DNA of 64,000 bases from Streptomyces lavendulae subsp. lavendulae (GTDB lineage: Bacteria > Actinomycetota > Actinomycetes > Streptomycetales > Streptomycetaceae), in contig NZ_CP024985.1 in NCBI RefSeq assembly GCF_002803845.1, positions 124,001-188,000 on the forward strand. The letters are read 5' to 3'. The translations under genes were made by a program, and so were the position numbers. Positions 35,014 through 44,240 of this stretch are shown here, one piece after another; within the stretch, counting starts at the first letter, position 1, and each line of letters opens with the position of its first letter. The notes below the pieces were generated by a model. That model did not search any database and had not been told where the DNA came from. It saw nothing but the letters and a program-made list of their open reading frames with translations.

Positions 35014-35150
35014 ATGAGGAAACAGGCGCGGACCGAGTGGTGGGAGCAGTTGCCGGTGGGGATCCGGGAAGAGATCGGCGGGTACGTCCTTTAGGACGCC
35101 ATGTTCGCGACGGTCAGGCTCGTGGTCGACGTCGGCCTGGCCCGGGAGCG
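35014..35150 (+). pseudogene. Degenerate small conserved Streptomyces gene with in-frame stop
   Basis: RKQARTEWWEQLPVGIREEI and GYVL are followed by a TAG (35092-35094), after which the same frame continues DAMFATVRLVVDVGLARER. The intact family has Gln or similar at the stop position (a CAG to TAG change is the simplest path). It recalls short Streptomyces proteins beginning with a WW.QLP..IREE.DGYVL.DA motif. Coding character is lost after about 35150. Confidence 0.55.
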
Positions 35151-35157
35151 CCCGACG

Positions 35158-35474
35158 GGTACACCGCCGCCCCGCGGCTCGACATCCTCCGGCCCGACCA
35201 GGCCGGCGCCGTCACCGGCCGGACGAAGCCGCACGCATCCGTCCGCGGCCCGATCCAGCCCCTCGAAGCAGAGGTTCTCCTGCGGGTCTGGATCGGCGGC
35301 GGAATCGCCCCCGGCGACGCCGCCCAGCGGCAGGCCCTCGAAGACCTCGCCACCGCCGATATGGTCACGCGCGGCGACATCATCGACGTCCTGCCCGATC
35401 ACGTCGCGTACAGCCTCCGGATGCTCTCCGAGCCGTCACCGACTACTGACGCACCTCATGTCGCCGACCACTGA
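35158..35474 (+). other. Possible coding fragment, hypothetical
   Basis: About 100 codons in a second frame read coherently: LDILRPDQAGAVTGRTKPHA, GPIQPLEAEVLLRVWIGGGI and ALEDLATADMVTRGDIIDVL, to TGA 35474. The frame has no good start of its own. It may be the frameshifted continuation of the upstream gene or another fragment. No domain is recognised. Confidence 0.35.
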
Positions 35475-35639
35475 CATCTCGTGTCGTCTCTCGCTGACGT
35501 TCTGACGTCGTCCGACACACCCGACACCCGCCAATCTGGAGGTACCCTCATGGACCACAAGATCACAAATAGAAGTACTCCCGGTATCTCCGATACGTGA
35601 TCATGGTTCGCTCGGCGGACGAACTACAGCAAAAGGGGG

Positions 35640-36240
35640 CGGGCCGGGGTGGGGTACGCGACGCCGATCCGCGCGCCTGAGCAGGTCGAGTACCGGCTCG
35701 CCGAGAACTGCGGCTGCGACCAGAGCGTCGATTCCCAGGTCGAGTACCGACTCGCCGCCGCGAACGACCTGCGTTGGATCGGCAGCTGGCGGCCGCGGCC
35801 TGGCCGGAGTCGGCGTCCTGGTCATCGACGAGGCCGCAATGGTCGACGACCCGTCTACCCGGCCACCGTCGTCAAGACCCTCGCCGACTACCGTGCCGCC
35901 CTGCCCGCGTTCCGGGAGCGCCTGGAGAAGGCCGACACCGAGCGGTGCGCGTACCTGACCCAGCAGGCCGAAGCCCAGCGCGGCAAGCAGGCCAAGGCCA
36001 TGCAGAAGGCCAGCGGACTGCGCGAGGAAGCCGTCACGCGGTCCGGCCTCACCGACGCGCAGAAGGCCACCGAGATCAAGCAGCGCACCGACGCTGCCCG
36101 ACAAGCCCGCGCCACCCAGGCCCAGGCCGCCGAGGCCGCCCGCCAGGCCCAGCGGTACGAGGACACGAACCGTGCCTACCACCCGCCGACACCCGACCAG
36201 GGACGCGGCAGCCGTTTCGGGCTCCGAACAGTCATCGCCA
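35640..36240 (+). pseudogene. MobF relaxase-helicase remnants in several frames
   Basis: Three scraps in order: APEQVEYRLAENCGC and VEYRLAAANDLRWIG (N-terminal relaxase region, from 35670); VLVIDEAAMVDDPSTR (helicase Walker B, about 35815-35865, a different frame); and a long charged helical tail (LADYRAALPAFRERLEKADT ... QRYEDTNRAYHPPTPDQGRG, about 35880-36215). Frames change between them and most of the enzyme is missing. This is separate from the leftward relaxase remnant at 32540-33651. Confidence 0.6.
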
Positions 36241-36325
36241 CGGATGGAGGCCGGGAAGACAAAGAAGAGGTGCCGGGAGTCATGTCCCAGCACCTCGCAA
36301 TATCGGAAAGAACCGCGATCGACCG

Positions 36326-36979
36326 TCACCTGCGCTGGCGCCACCGGAGTCGGAGGGACAGCAGGCAGATGCACCCGAGGCTCAGGCTGATCCCCGCACC
36401 CATCGCGATGCGCGTGAGAACGGACATGGGCATGTCGATCATCGCGGTGACGCCCGCTCCGACACCCGCCGTCAAGAGCAGGATGACCGCCACCTTGAAC
36501 CCGTCAAAGCGGATCAGTGCGGCGATGGCCTTCATCGCTCGGACCGTCACGGGAGGGCGCTCAGTGAAGATCTGGTCGGCAAGGCGGGAGCCTTTCACGG
36601 CCAGGGACAGTGCGAAGGTGACGGCCTCCGCATACCTACGGAAACGCGACGCCCAGGTCGGCGTAGGCCCCTCCATGATCTTCTCCACGTCCGGACACCA
36701 GTCCTCGGTGTAGGACCGTTCCCAATCCTCGCGCTGCATGAAGAGTCGGGCTCCGTAGAGGATGAGCACCGGAAGGCGGCCGGCCTTCCGATAGGTTTTC
36801 GCCCTGATCCACTTAAAGACAATCCCGGCCACGAGGAGGGCGACGCCGACCACGACGGCGGCAACCCAGGCGGGCCGGTCCACGCCGAGGAGCGTGTCAC
36901 TCATCTTCTCGACCATGGTCATCTGCGTGTGGGCCATGGAGGCGGAGGTGGGGGCCACCTCGGCATGGAACGGCACCAT
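36326..36979 (-). CDS. Membrane protein co-transcribed with a PadR regulator
   Basis: 217 residues. Membrane segments: AWVAAVVVGVALLVAGIVF near 37-55, and two close to the C-terminus (VAVILLLTAGVGAGVTAMI near 163-181 and ARIAMGAGISLSLGCICLL-like sequence near 190-209). A soluble middle carries DWCPDVEKIMEGPTPTWASR. No family is recognised. The start is 18 bp after the PadR stop, so it is likely regulated with it; alternative starts are the internal ATGs within the first 26 residues. Confidence 0.65.
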   Translation of the reverse strand: MVPFHAEVAPTSASMAHTQMTMVEKMSDTLLGVDRPAWVAAVVVGVALLVAGIVFKWIRAKTYRKAGRLPVLILYGARLFMQREDWERSYTEDWCPDVEKIMEGPTPTWASRFRRYAEAVTFALSLAVKGSRLADQIFTERPPVTVRAMKAIAALIRFDGFKVAVILLLTAGVGAGVTAMIDMPMSVLTRIAMGAGISLSLGCICLLSLRLRWRQRR

Positions 36980-36997
36980 GTGTGTCTCCTTAGATGA

Positions 36998-37444
36998 TCA
37001 GCCGGTTGCGCCGGCTGTGTATCCGGGGATCGGCGGGATCGCCGACGCCTTGCGCCGCTGGTCGGCACCGCGGAGAGCTGCCTCATGGCGCAGCTCCGTC
37101 ATCGCGATCTGGGCTCCCCGGATCCCCTCCGGGGTGATCTTGAAGCTGCGGCGGCGGCTCCTTCCTGCCTTCTGCGGGTCGATCGGTTCCGGCGCCGCGG
37201 TCAACCACCCCGCACGCTCGAACCTGTAGATCACCGGGTACGTAGTCCCGGAGCTCAGGCCCGTGATCTTCATCAGTTCCAGGCCGTACCGCGGCCGCTC
37301 GGGGTCTTGGAGGAAGGCGTCGAGGATGGAGCATGCCTGGCTCGTGATCACAAAGCGGCTGCTTTCACCCTTAGGCGCCACGGATGCGACACCGACCGCG
37401 GGGGCCGTGCGGTGACGCTGCTTCTGGCTGGTCGTTTTAGTCAT
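36998..37444 (-). CDS. PadR-family transcriptional regulator
   Basis: 148 residues. The winged helix is clear: ILDAFLQDPERPRYGLELMK, then TGLSSGTTYPVIYRFERAGWL (recognition helix) and a wing (RRRSFKITPEGI). A basic N-terminal tail of ~30 residues precedes it. PadR proteins usually repress neighbouring membrane or efflux genes in response to a ligand. Here the membrane protein 18 bp downstream is the natural target (inference). Confidence 0.88.
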   Translation of the reverse strand: MTKTTSQKQRHRTAPAVGVASVAPKGESSRFVITSQACSILDAFLQDPERPRYGLELMKITGLSSGTTYPVIYRFERAGWLTAAPEPIDPQKAGRSRRRSFKITPEGIRGAQIAMTELRHEAALRGADQRRKASAIPPIPGYTAGATG

Positions 37445-37607
37445 GTACGGGTCCTTTCGAATGGCTTAAGGTCGCTTGCGGTATCTATTGCGGGATACCC
37501 GGAAATCGACCTCTGTTTCGAAGTGTGCGCCGTGCATGCCTGTGGCGGAAGAGGAGGCTGAGGATGAGATTCCGGAACGGTAGGCGTTGACATCGCGGGT
37601 TTGGGCC

Positions 37608-38051
37608 TCTGGCATCGTCACCGACACACTCGGCCTTCTCCTCGCAGTGTTGGTCACCGCGGCGAGTGTGCAGGACTCCGTTGCCGGCACCTCACTGCTC
37701 GACCAGGTCGCCGCCGAACACCCCCGGATCCGCAAGGTGTGGGTCGACGGCGGTTACCGCCAGCACCTCGTTGAGCATGCCGCCAGACTCGGCATCGACA
37801 TGGAGATCACCGCCCGCAAGCCCGGGACCAGGGGATTCAGCCCCATACCCAAACGGTGGGCGGTCGAGCGGACCTACGGCTGGCTCATGCTCCACCGCCG
37901 CCTGGCCCGCGACTACGAAACCCTGCCCACCCGCTCCGAAGCCGTCATCCACATTGCCATGACCGACCTCATGGCCCGCCGGCTCACCGGCGAGAACACC
38001 ATCTCCTGGCGCGACCCGAAGAAGACCACAGAACACCCGATTCCGGGATGA
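37608..38051 (+). pseudogene. IS5-family transposase, 3' fragment
   Basis: About 148 codons: VTDTLGLLLAVLVTAASVQD, VWVDGGYRQHL (second catalytic Asp region), and AVERTYGWLMLHRRLARDYE (catalytic Glu region), to a natural-looking end ISWRDPKKTTEHP. The N-terminal half with the helix-turn-helix and first Asp is missing; the frame upstream of 37608 is unrelated. It is not active. Confidence 0.85.
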
Positions 38052-38356
38052 AATATCGGGTGAAAACGACCTCTTAGCGCAAGGCGCGCCGCGAGTACGA
38101 GAACCGCGTCACCGAACGAGGGCGGCGGCGACCCTGGCCCGCAGGGGCAAGGAGTCGTCATTGAGGACCCGGCGGAGCATTGCGAGTTGGGGGTGCCGTC
38201 GAAGGGCTGGCAGCGTGCACGGTAGACCGCGGGCACGGCGCTACCGCGCAGCATGTAGCCCTGGACGCGTCATACGCTCACGCGCGGTCGATCGCTGTTC
38301 GGCTGTGCACCTTGAACTCCGCACGGGCCGACCTCCTGGGCCGCTGGGTGGCAGCT
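38052..38356. other. Intergenic, no gene supported
   Basis: 305 bp between the transposase fragment and the AraC gene. Short open frames occur but none has protein-like sequence. The first ~25 bp may include the old transposon end. Confidence 0.4.
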
Positions 38357-39223
38357 TCAGTGACAGAAGACATTGGCCAGCCGTCCGTCGATAGGAGCAT
38401 TGCCTCGGGAAACGGCACTCTCTGCGAGAACGCAAAGCTGTGCGGGGGTGAGTCCCACCAGGTCGCGGAAGTCACGGTTCATGTGCGCCTGGTCGTAGTA
38501 GCCACACAGAGTCGCCCGGTCAGCCAGTGATCGGCAGGCTTCGGGCGGCAAGGTGAGCGCCCGTTGAAATCGCAGGATCCGGCTGACGGATTGCGGTGGC
38601 AGTCCGATCTGCTCGCGGAAGAGCACCTGCAGCCGCCGGCTGCCGCGGCCCGTGGTGGCAGCCAGATCTTTGGCCGAGAGCTGCCCGTGACAGGCGCGCA
38701 GCTGGCTCCATGCCTCGGCAACGACTGGCGAGGGCGGCGGAGCGTCCACCATCCGCCGCGCAAGGGCGTTCTCGATGACAGCCCAGCGCCCTTCCCAGTC
38801 CGGCGTCGCAATGAGCTGCTCAGTGAGCCTGGCTGACCAGCCGGTACCCAACACTTCATCCGGGTGTACGTGGTCGTTGGCCAGGTGGTGCAGCGGCAAC
38901 CCCAGGCACATGTACGCGCCGAGCGGAGTGAATTCCACCTCAACCGCCTCCGCTACCCCCGGGTAGCCACCCTTCACGGACGAGGTCCGCAGACCGGCGA
39001 GCATCGCATGCCACGTCGCACGCGACTCCGGAGCGCTCCGGGCCTCGTGGAACAACTGCAGGGGATCTCCCCAGCCCAGGATCAACGTCACGGTGGCCGA
39101 GGGAAGAGTGAGCCTGACCGGTCCCCGCCCTGCAGTGCGATGACCTCTGTACATCACGACCTGAGCCCGTAATCGCTCCGAGGCGCGACGCTCCACATAC
39201 TCGCCCCTGTTCGTCGACTCCAT
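38357..39223 (-). CDS. AraC-family transcriptional regulator
   Basis: 288 residues. The N-terminal ~165 residues are a ligand/effector domain (VRLTLPSATVTLILGWGDPL, FTPLGAYMCLGLPLHHLAND). The C-terminal AraC double helix-turn-helix spans about 175-270 (LSAKDLAATTGRGSRRLQVLF, RFQRALTLP, YYDQAHMNRDFRDLVGLTPA). It faces a small secreted-protein gene across 150 bp and may control it. Effector unknown. Confidence 0.9.
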   Translation of the reverse strand: MESTNRGEYVERRASERLRAQVVMYRGHRTAGRGPVRLTLPSATVTLILGWGDPLQLFHEARSAPESRATWHAMLAGLRTSSVKGGYPGVAEAVEVEFTPLGAYMCLGLPLHHLANDHVHPDEVLGTGWSARLTEQLIATPDWEGRWAVIENALARRMVDAPPPSPVVAEAWSQLRACHGQLSAKDLAATTGRGSRRLQVLFREQIGLPPQSVSRILRFQRALTLPPEACRSLADRATLCGYYDQAHMNRDFRDLVGLTPAQLCVLAESAVSRGNAPIDGRLANVFCH

Positions 39224-39373
39224 GGACGTTTCAACCTCCGTCTGCGACCAGTGCCGGTGCGCGCGTCAGTCGACTCTCTTGAAGGAGTGCGCCTTTGTAC
39301 AAGGCCACCGCCCGAGCTCCAGAGCAATCTGGACACACGCCGCCCTCGCCGAGGGCACATGAAAGGAGCAGCT

Positions 39374-39634
39374 ATGCGTATCGGACGTATCCTGGCTGGC
39401 ACTGTCCTTGGGGCGATGCTTGCGGTTGGGACCGTGGCACCCGCCCAGGCGGTCACGACAAGTACGCCCAAGGCGGCATCCGCCAGCGTCATGGGCGAGA
39501 TGGTGTTCTATGACGACTTCTGGACGCAGTCCGAGTGCGTGGCGGTGGGGAAGCAGGGGCAGTCGGCCAGGATGTGGAAGATATACAGCTGCCAGCCGTC
39601 GCTCTGGGACTGGGACCTGTACGTCGGGTACTAA
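39374..39634 (+). CDS. Small secreted protein
   Basis: 86 residues from ATG 39374, chosen because AAAGGAG lies 7 bp before it; an ATG at 39359 is upstream of that site. The signal peptide is MRIGRILAGTVLGAMLAVG, with cleavage after APAQA (about residue 26). The mature ~60-residue protein has two Cys (SECVAVG and SCQPSL), aromatic clusters (MVFYDDFWTQ, LWDWDLYVGY) and probably one disulphide. No family is recognised. It is divergent from the AraC regulator. Confidence 0.75.
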   Translation: MRIGRILAGTVLGAMLAVGTVAPAQAVTTSTPKAASASVMGEMVFYDDFWTQSECVAVGKQGQSARMWKIYSCQPSLWDWDLYVGY

Positions 39635-39809
39635 TCTCGATCTTTCGTGACGGGCCCGTCGGCATCCGGCGGGCCGTTGCGGTTCCGTATCACCGAGGCC
39701 AGGCACCTCCGGTCTGCAAGATCATCCCGTGGCGGGTTTCTGGCGTATCTGGGTCATGCCCCTACCGGAGGCGAGCCGAGCACCGACGGCGGAACCGGGG
39801 CACTGGGGA

Positions 39810-40621
39810 GCTGCGCGGGGACGGCTGGGTGCGCACCGAGGAAGACGAGCAGCTGCTCACCCCGGCCACGCGGTACAGCACGCTGACCTTCGGCAGGCGG
39901 CCACGGCATGCTGGCGCGGCCAGGTGGAGACCACCCGGACCCGGGCCCGGCTGATGACCGAGGCCGGACTGCTGCACCGCTCCGCGGAGGCCCCGTGGGC
40001 GGGCACCACCGTGTGGACCAGCGAGCACGGAGTCCGGCATGCCGCCACCACGCTGAGGGCGCCGCGCTGGCCCGGGGAGCGGCTGCTGCACCGCCTGGCC
40101 GTCGCGGACGTCGGGCTCGCCCTGGAGGCGAAGGGGCACACCGTGCTCACCGAGCGGGAGATCCGCAGCGCGGAGGCCGTTGACGGCGGCGCCCAGGAGC
40201 TCCTGGAGGACCTGGGCCTGCCCGTGGCCCCTGGACCCGGCGCGGGGAGACGTTCGCGGTGCCGGTCGGCCCCCGGGCGCTGCACTGGCCGGACCTGGTC
40301 CTGGTACTGCCCGGCGGCACCCTGGGCGCCGTCGAGGTGGAGCTCACCGCGAAGACCCCGAGCGCGATCCGGCGGATCCTGCGGGCGTACGGACAGGCGC
40401 GGCGCCGTGTGCTGTACCTGGGCACCGAGCCGGTCGTCCGCCAGCTGCAGGGCCGCCCCGGCCCGGACGGGCGATGGGCCGACGGCGTCGCCCAGGACGT
40501 CGGACTGCTCCCGCCTGGAGGACCCGACCCGGGCACCGGCGGACTCCTGCGCGTCCAGCCGTTCACCGCCGGCGACCCCGCCGTCGACCGCCAGGCCGCG
40601 CGATACGCGAAGCGCCGCTGA
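39810..40621 (+). pseudogene. Replication-relaxation family gene, frameshifted
   Basis: Three frames in series read as one protein. WVRTEEDEQLLTPATRY (from about 39828) comes first. Then LRQAATACWRGQVETTRTRARLMTEAGLLHR ... LLEDLGLPVAP (about 39885-40230). Then RGETFAVPVGPRALHWPDLVLV, GAVEVELTAKTPSAIRRILRA and ARRRVLYLGTEPVVRQL, to TGA 40621. These segments match the Streptomyces replication-relaxation family (PF13814 type) of mobile elements. Breaks lie near 39880 and 40240. It was probably part of the same conjugative element as the relaxase remnants. Confidence 0.7.
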
Positions 40622-41354
40622 CAACTCCGGCGGCGGCCGCTGGATATCGGGCGTTGCCAGGGTGGATACGGCAGTGGATACGCATATCCACCCGCAGGAT
40701 CGGCGCTCGCAGAAGCCGAACAGCGGTGTGCGGGACGGATGACGGGCGGGCGGAGGGCAGCGGGCGAAGCGGGTACCCCGGGTACCCGATGTGATGATCG
40801 TTCTCCCCGGGAGACGGCTGTCCGGCCGCCGGTGGGACCTCCCGCGGCTGCTGAACCGCGTGTCCGGGAAGGGGTAGACCTGTTAGCCCCAACAGGGTCA
40901 ACCGCTGCTGAGCGGCGTTCTCCGGGCCTGTGATCAGGACCCGGGACCGACTCCGAGGATGCATCGGGCAGACACGGCCCCGGGATCCGCAGGCGGAGCG
41001 GACCGCTGCTGGAGAGTCTCCTCAGCGGCCCGCTCAGCGGCGGTGCGCCCGCGGACCGCACGCTCCTCCTGGACGTCGTTGCGAGGGACCGGCCCGTGCC
41101 CGAGAGGGCGGCGCATGATGCTCATCGGCGCAGTCTCGCAGCACCCTCAGGCGAGGGCACGCCCGACGCCAGCGCTGAGATGGAGGCAAACTGGGGGCCG
41201 CCAGAAGTGGGGCCAGGTGCCCAGGGGAGCATCCCTGACCTACAGGAGATCCGCGCCTCCGGCCGCATCCCGAGTCAGCCCACCACCGGCTGACCGCTCC
41301 CGCTACTGGTCGTTCTGATCTTCCCCGTAGGGGGGAGAGACGAGCCTGATCGCA
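40622..41354. other. Non-coding stretch with GGGTACCC palindromes
   Basis: About 730 bp. It holds two adjacent 8-bp palindromes GGGTACCC (40771-40778 and 40780-40787), a small hairpin CCTGTT-agcccc-AACAGG near 40879, and one weak small gene (40934-41125, leftward). Nothing else was recognised. Confidence 0.5.
40934..41125 (-). CDS. Possible small hypothetical protein
   Basis: 63 residues: MSIMRRPLGHGPVPRNDVQE then a charged helix RGRTAAERAAEETLQQR. Codon use is acceptable, but the ribosome binding site is weak and the last 20 residues are not protein-like. Listed because the helical part looks genuine for a small accessory protein of a mobile element. Confidence 0.3.
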   Translation of the reverse strand: MSIMRRPLGHGPVPRNDVQEERAVRGRTAAERAAEETLQQRSAPPADPGAVSARCILGVGPGS

Positions 41355-42180
41355 TCAAGGAGTCGTCTGCCCCTCCGTCACGCCGGCCTTGCTGCACTGG
41401 CGGCCGACCGCGAACAGCTTCGGGTCCTGACGGTAGTAGGGAAGGGGGCCGCTGCAATAGATACCTCCCACGTAGAGCACCTGGTACTGCTCGTACGGAA
41501 GCCGGGATGTCACCTTGAACGGTCGGCCAGCGTCGTCCGCAGTAACGGTGGTCGTCTTCGTGCCTACGCGGACGTGGAAGAGGACTCTGAACTCGCAAGC
41601 CTGGTTCTTCGTGGTGGTCTCGATCACGAAGGTTTGCTGTTCGCCCTTCTTCAGTTTGTACTCCTTTTTTGCGAAGGCCTTCGGGGAGACGACGGGTTTG
41701 TCGAGGTCGAAACGGACATTGGGAATGGGGCTTCCCCCTCCTCCCCCGGGGCTCTCGAAGAGAGTGCCCCGTAGCGCCGGCTCGCAGTGCTTGTCGACTA
41801 GCTCCGCGCCGGTCACGCTCGCCTCGTTCTTCTCGTCGTAGCCGCCCAACGTGATCACGAGCGACTGGATGTCTGCCAAGCCGACCGCACCGGTCTCCTG
41901 TACCCACGACTTGAAGTTCTGTCGCTCCGACAGCTGGCTGATGGTTTCGGCAGACGGCGTCATCGCGCCTCTGAAAGCGACGCTCTTCGACTCATCCCCT
42001 GGTTGGACGTATGCATCGTCCAAGCGCACCGCCGGGCCCCGAGCGTTCTGCCAATCCTGATACCGATCGACTGCGATGAACCCCAGGAGAGCAATGCTCG
42101 GAACCTGTGGATCGGCGAGGGAACGCGAAGGGCGTACCTTCCCGAATGATCCTTTGATGGTCTCCGAATAGGCCCGCGTT
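41355..42180 (-). pseudogene. Membrane-anchored hypothetical protein, 5' end lost to IS256
   Basis: The leftward frame from about 42180 to the TGA at 41355 encodes about 270 residues: a membrane helix (VPSIALLGFIAVDRYQDW), then an extracellular-looking region (GDESKSVAFRGAM, DIQSLVITLGGYDEKNEA, FDLDKPVVSPKAFAKKEYKL, FKVTSRLPYEQYQVLYVGG) with Cys residues. Upstream of ~42180 the open frame is antisense to the IS256 transposase, so the native start was removed by the insertion. A few N-terminal residues, possibly cytosolic, are missing. No domain assignment. Confidence 0.7.
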
Positions 42181-42192
42181 GCAGCGCGGGTT
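42171..42192. repeat. Small hairpin at the left edge of the IS256 copy
   Basis: CCCGCG-ttgcag-CGCGGG lies at the joint between the truncated membrane-protein gene and the transposase gene. It is a possible terminal feature of the element. Confidence 0.4.
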
Positions 42193-42206
42193 GGGAAGGC
42201 ACGCGC

Positions 42207-43456
42207 GTGCTCAGCGTAGTCACCGACGACGGCTCGACCCAGTCCGGCTCCCTGATCGACGAAATCGTCCGTGAGGGCGCCCGCCGGATGCTCGCCGCCG
42301 CGCTGGAGGAGGAAGTCAACCAGTACATAGCCGAGTTGGCTGCCGAGACCGATTCTGCCGGCCGACGTCTCGTGGTCCGCAACGGCCACCATCAGATCCG
42401 GACCGTGGTCACCGCGGCCGGCCCGGTCGCGGTCAGGGCACCGCGGGTGAACGACCGCCGCGTCGATGAAGTGACGGGCGAGCGCAAGCGGTTCTCCTCG
42501 AAGATCCTGGCTCCGTGGTGCCGCAAGTCGCCGAAGATCTCCGAGGTCCTGCCGCTGCTCTACCTGCACGGATTGTCGTCCGGGGACTTCGTGCCCGCTC
42601 TGGAGCAGTTTCTCGGCGGCACCGCCGGCCTGTCGCCCGCCACCGTGACACGGCTGACCAGGCAGTGGAGCGACGATCACGCCGCCTTCCAGGCCCGGGA
42701 CCTGTCCGACCGCGACTTCGTCTACGTGTGGGCCGACGGCGTGCACCCCAAGGTCCGCCTCGGCCAGGCGCACTCGTGCGTCCTGGTCCTGCTCGGGGTC
42801 CGTTTGGACGGCACCAAGGAACTCATCGCCCTGGCCGAGGGCCTGCGGGAGTCCACCGAGTCGTGGGCCGACCTGCTGCGAGACTGCCGCCGACGCGGCA
42901 TGCGTGACCCCGAGCTGGTGGTCGGCGACGGCGCGATGGGCCTGTGGCGGGCGCTCGCCGAAGTGTTCCCGGCCGCACGGCCGCAGAGGTGCTGGGTCCA
43001 CAAATCCCGCAACGTCACGAACTGCCTGCCCAAGTCCGCGCAGCCCGGGGCGACGAAGGCGATGCAGGAGATCTACAACGCGGAGGACCGCGGCCACGCG
43101 GAGAAGGCGATCGAGGCGTTCGCGAAGACCTACGGCGCCAAGTTCCCCAAGGCCGTCGCGAAAATACCGGCGACCGGGAGGAACTCCTGGTGTTCTACGA
43201 CTTCCCGGCCGAGCATTGGATCCACCTGCGGACTACGAACCCGATCGAGTCGACGTTCTCGACGGTCAAGCTCCGGACCAAGGTCACGCGAGGTGCGGGC
43301 AGCCCGGCGGCCGCGCTCGCGATGGTGTTCAAGCTGGTCGAGTCAGCTCAGGCTCGATGGCGTGCGATCACCGGTGCCCATCTGGTGCCCCTGGTCCGCG
43401 CCGGGGCACGGTTCGAGAACGGCGTCCTCGTCGAACGCGAGGAGCAGGCAGCCTGA
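42207..43456 (+). pseudogene. IS256-family transposase, frameshifted
   Basis: The first frame (MLSVVTDDGSTQSGSLIDEI ... DRDFVYVWADGVHPKVRLGQ ... DPELVVGDGAMGLWRALAEV ... QRCWVHKSRNV) carries both catalytic Asp regions. Near 43168 one base is missing relative to the family sequence AKITGDREELL. The C-terminal part, including FYDFPAEHWIHLRTTNPIES with the catalytic Glu, continues in a second frame to TGA 43456. All catalytic positions exist, so the loss is recent or is a sequence error. It has cut the membrane-protein gene to its left. Confidence 0.9.
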
Positions 43457-43547
43457 TTGGCTGAAGGAGCCACCAGCCGACCCATGGCTGAGCTGGCCTA
43501 TCCTCAGTCAGGCTGATTTGGGGCGGCGAGAGCTTGGCGCGACTGGA

Positions 43548-44207
43548 CTACCGCGCCCAGCGTCCCATGGCCGGCGCGGTGCCGATCAGGCACTCGATGT
43601 CGGCCGGGAAGCCGGCGAGGGCGTAGGCGGTCAGGCGCAGGTGGCCCTCAAGGCAGACCAGGTTGTCCTGCCTCTCTCCGACGAGGATGAGCGGAGGAAA
43701 TCGTTCACCTCTGATGAACGCGTGGGCCGCGTCGACGAACGGTTCGTTGGGCACGTCGAACGCCCGTAGCCCTGCCTTGATGCGTGCGGCCGCGTCGGCC
43801 GGCCGGCGGCTGCCACCCGACAGTTCGACCCAGTAGGGATTGTCGAGGTACCGCACGTCGGCCGCCTCGTCGGTGGACAGGAGTGCCCTGGTCCACGTGA
43901 CGTGAGCGGGGAAGTTCTCGAACAGGTCACGGTTCTCGCCGTATCCGCGCGTCGCGGCCAGCAGAGCGCGACGTGCGAAGTTCGCTCCAGCGTCGGAGAG
44001 GTCCGGATGCGTCAGCAACTGCTCTGCCTGCCCGGCTACCGCCAGATGGGACCGGAGGTTCTGGCCGAACCTCTGGCTAGACAGCTCGCCGCTCAAGAAG
44101 CAGGCGACCATCTCGTCCTCATTGCTCACACCCAGTACCTGCACGACCGTCAGCATAGGATCGAACTCGGTGGGTGCCGCAGCCTGCTCGCACGTCATCT
44201 CGTTCAC
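43548..44207 (-). CDS. Conserved hypothetical protein with ParB/Srx-like C-terminal motif
   Basis: 219 residues. The N-terminal half is helical (SSQRFGQNLRSHLAVAGQAE, GANFARRALLAATRGY). The C-terminal ~80 residues contain RFPPLILVGERQDNLVCLEG followed by HLRLTAYALAGFPADIE, which resembles the ParB-N/sulfiredoxin-like fold with its GHHR-type motif changed to EGHLR. This suggests nucleotide or nucleic-acid handling, but the function is unknown. It lies between the IS256 copy and a two-component operon and is probably transcribed on its own. Confidence 0.65.
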   Translation of the reverse strand: MNEMTCEQAAAPTEFDPMLTVVQVLGVSNEDEMVACFLSGELSSQRFGQNLRSHLAVAGQAEQLLTHPDLSDAGANFARRALLAATRGYGENRDLFENFPAHVTWTRALLSTDEAADVRYLDNPYWVELSGGSRRPADAAARIKAGLRAFDVPNEPFVDAAHAFIRGERFPPLILVGERQDNLVCLEGHLRLTAYALAGFPADIECLIGTAPAMGRWAR

Positions 44208-44240
44208 AGGTCTTGACTATTGCTCTTTCTCCACCCTGCC

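Noticed and set aside
39729..39752. GTGGCGGGTTTCT(G/C)GCGTATCT shared with 57249-57270
   Set aside because: A 22-bp match with one mismatch in two non-coding places; too short and without flanking similarity to call a repeat element.
42165..43500. Terminal inverted repeats for the IS256 copy (ATAGGCC near 42164 and GGCCTAT near 43495)
   Set aside because: Only 7-8 bp match and no target duplication, so boundaries were not assigned.
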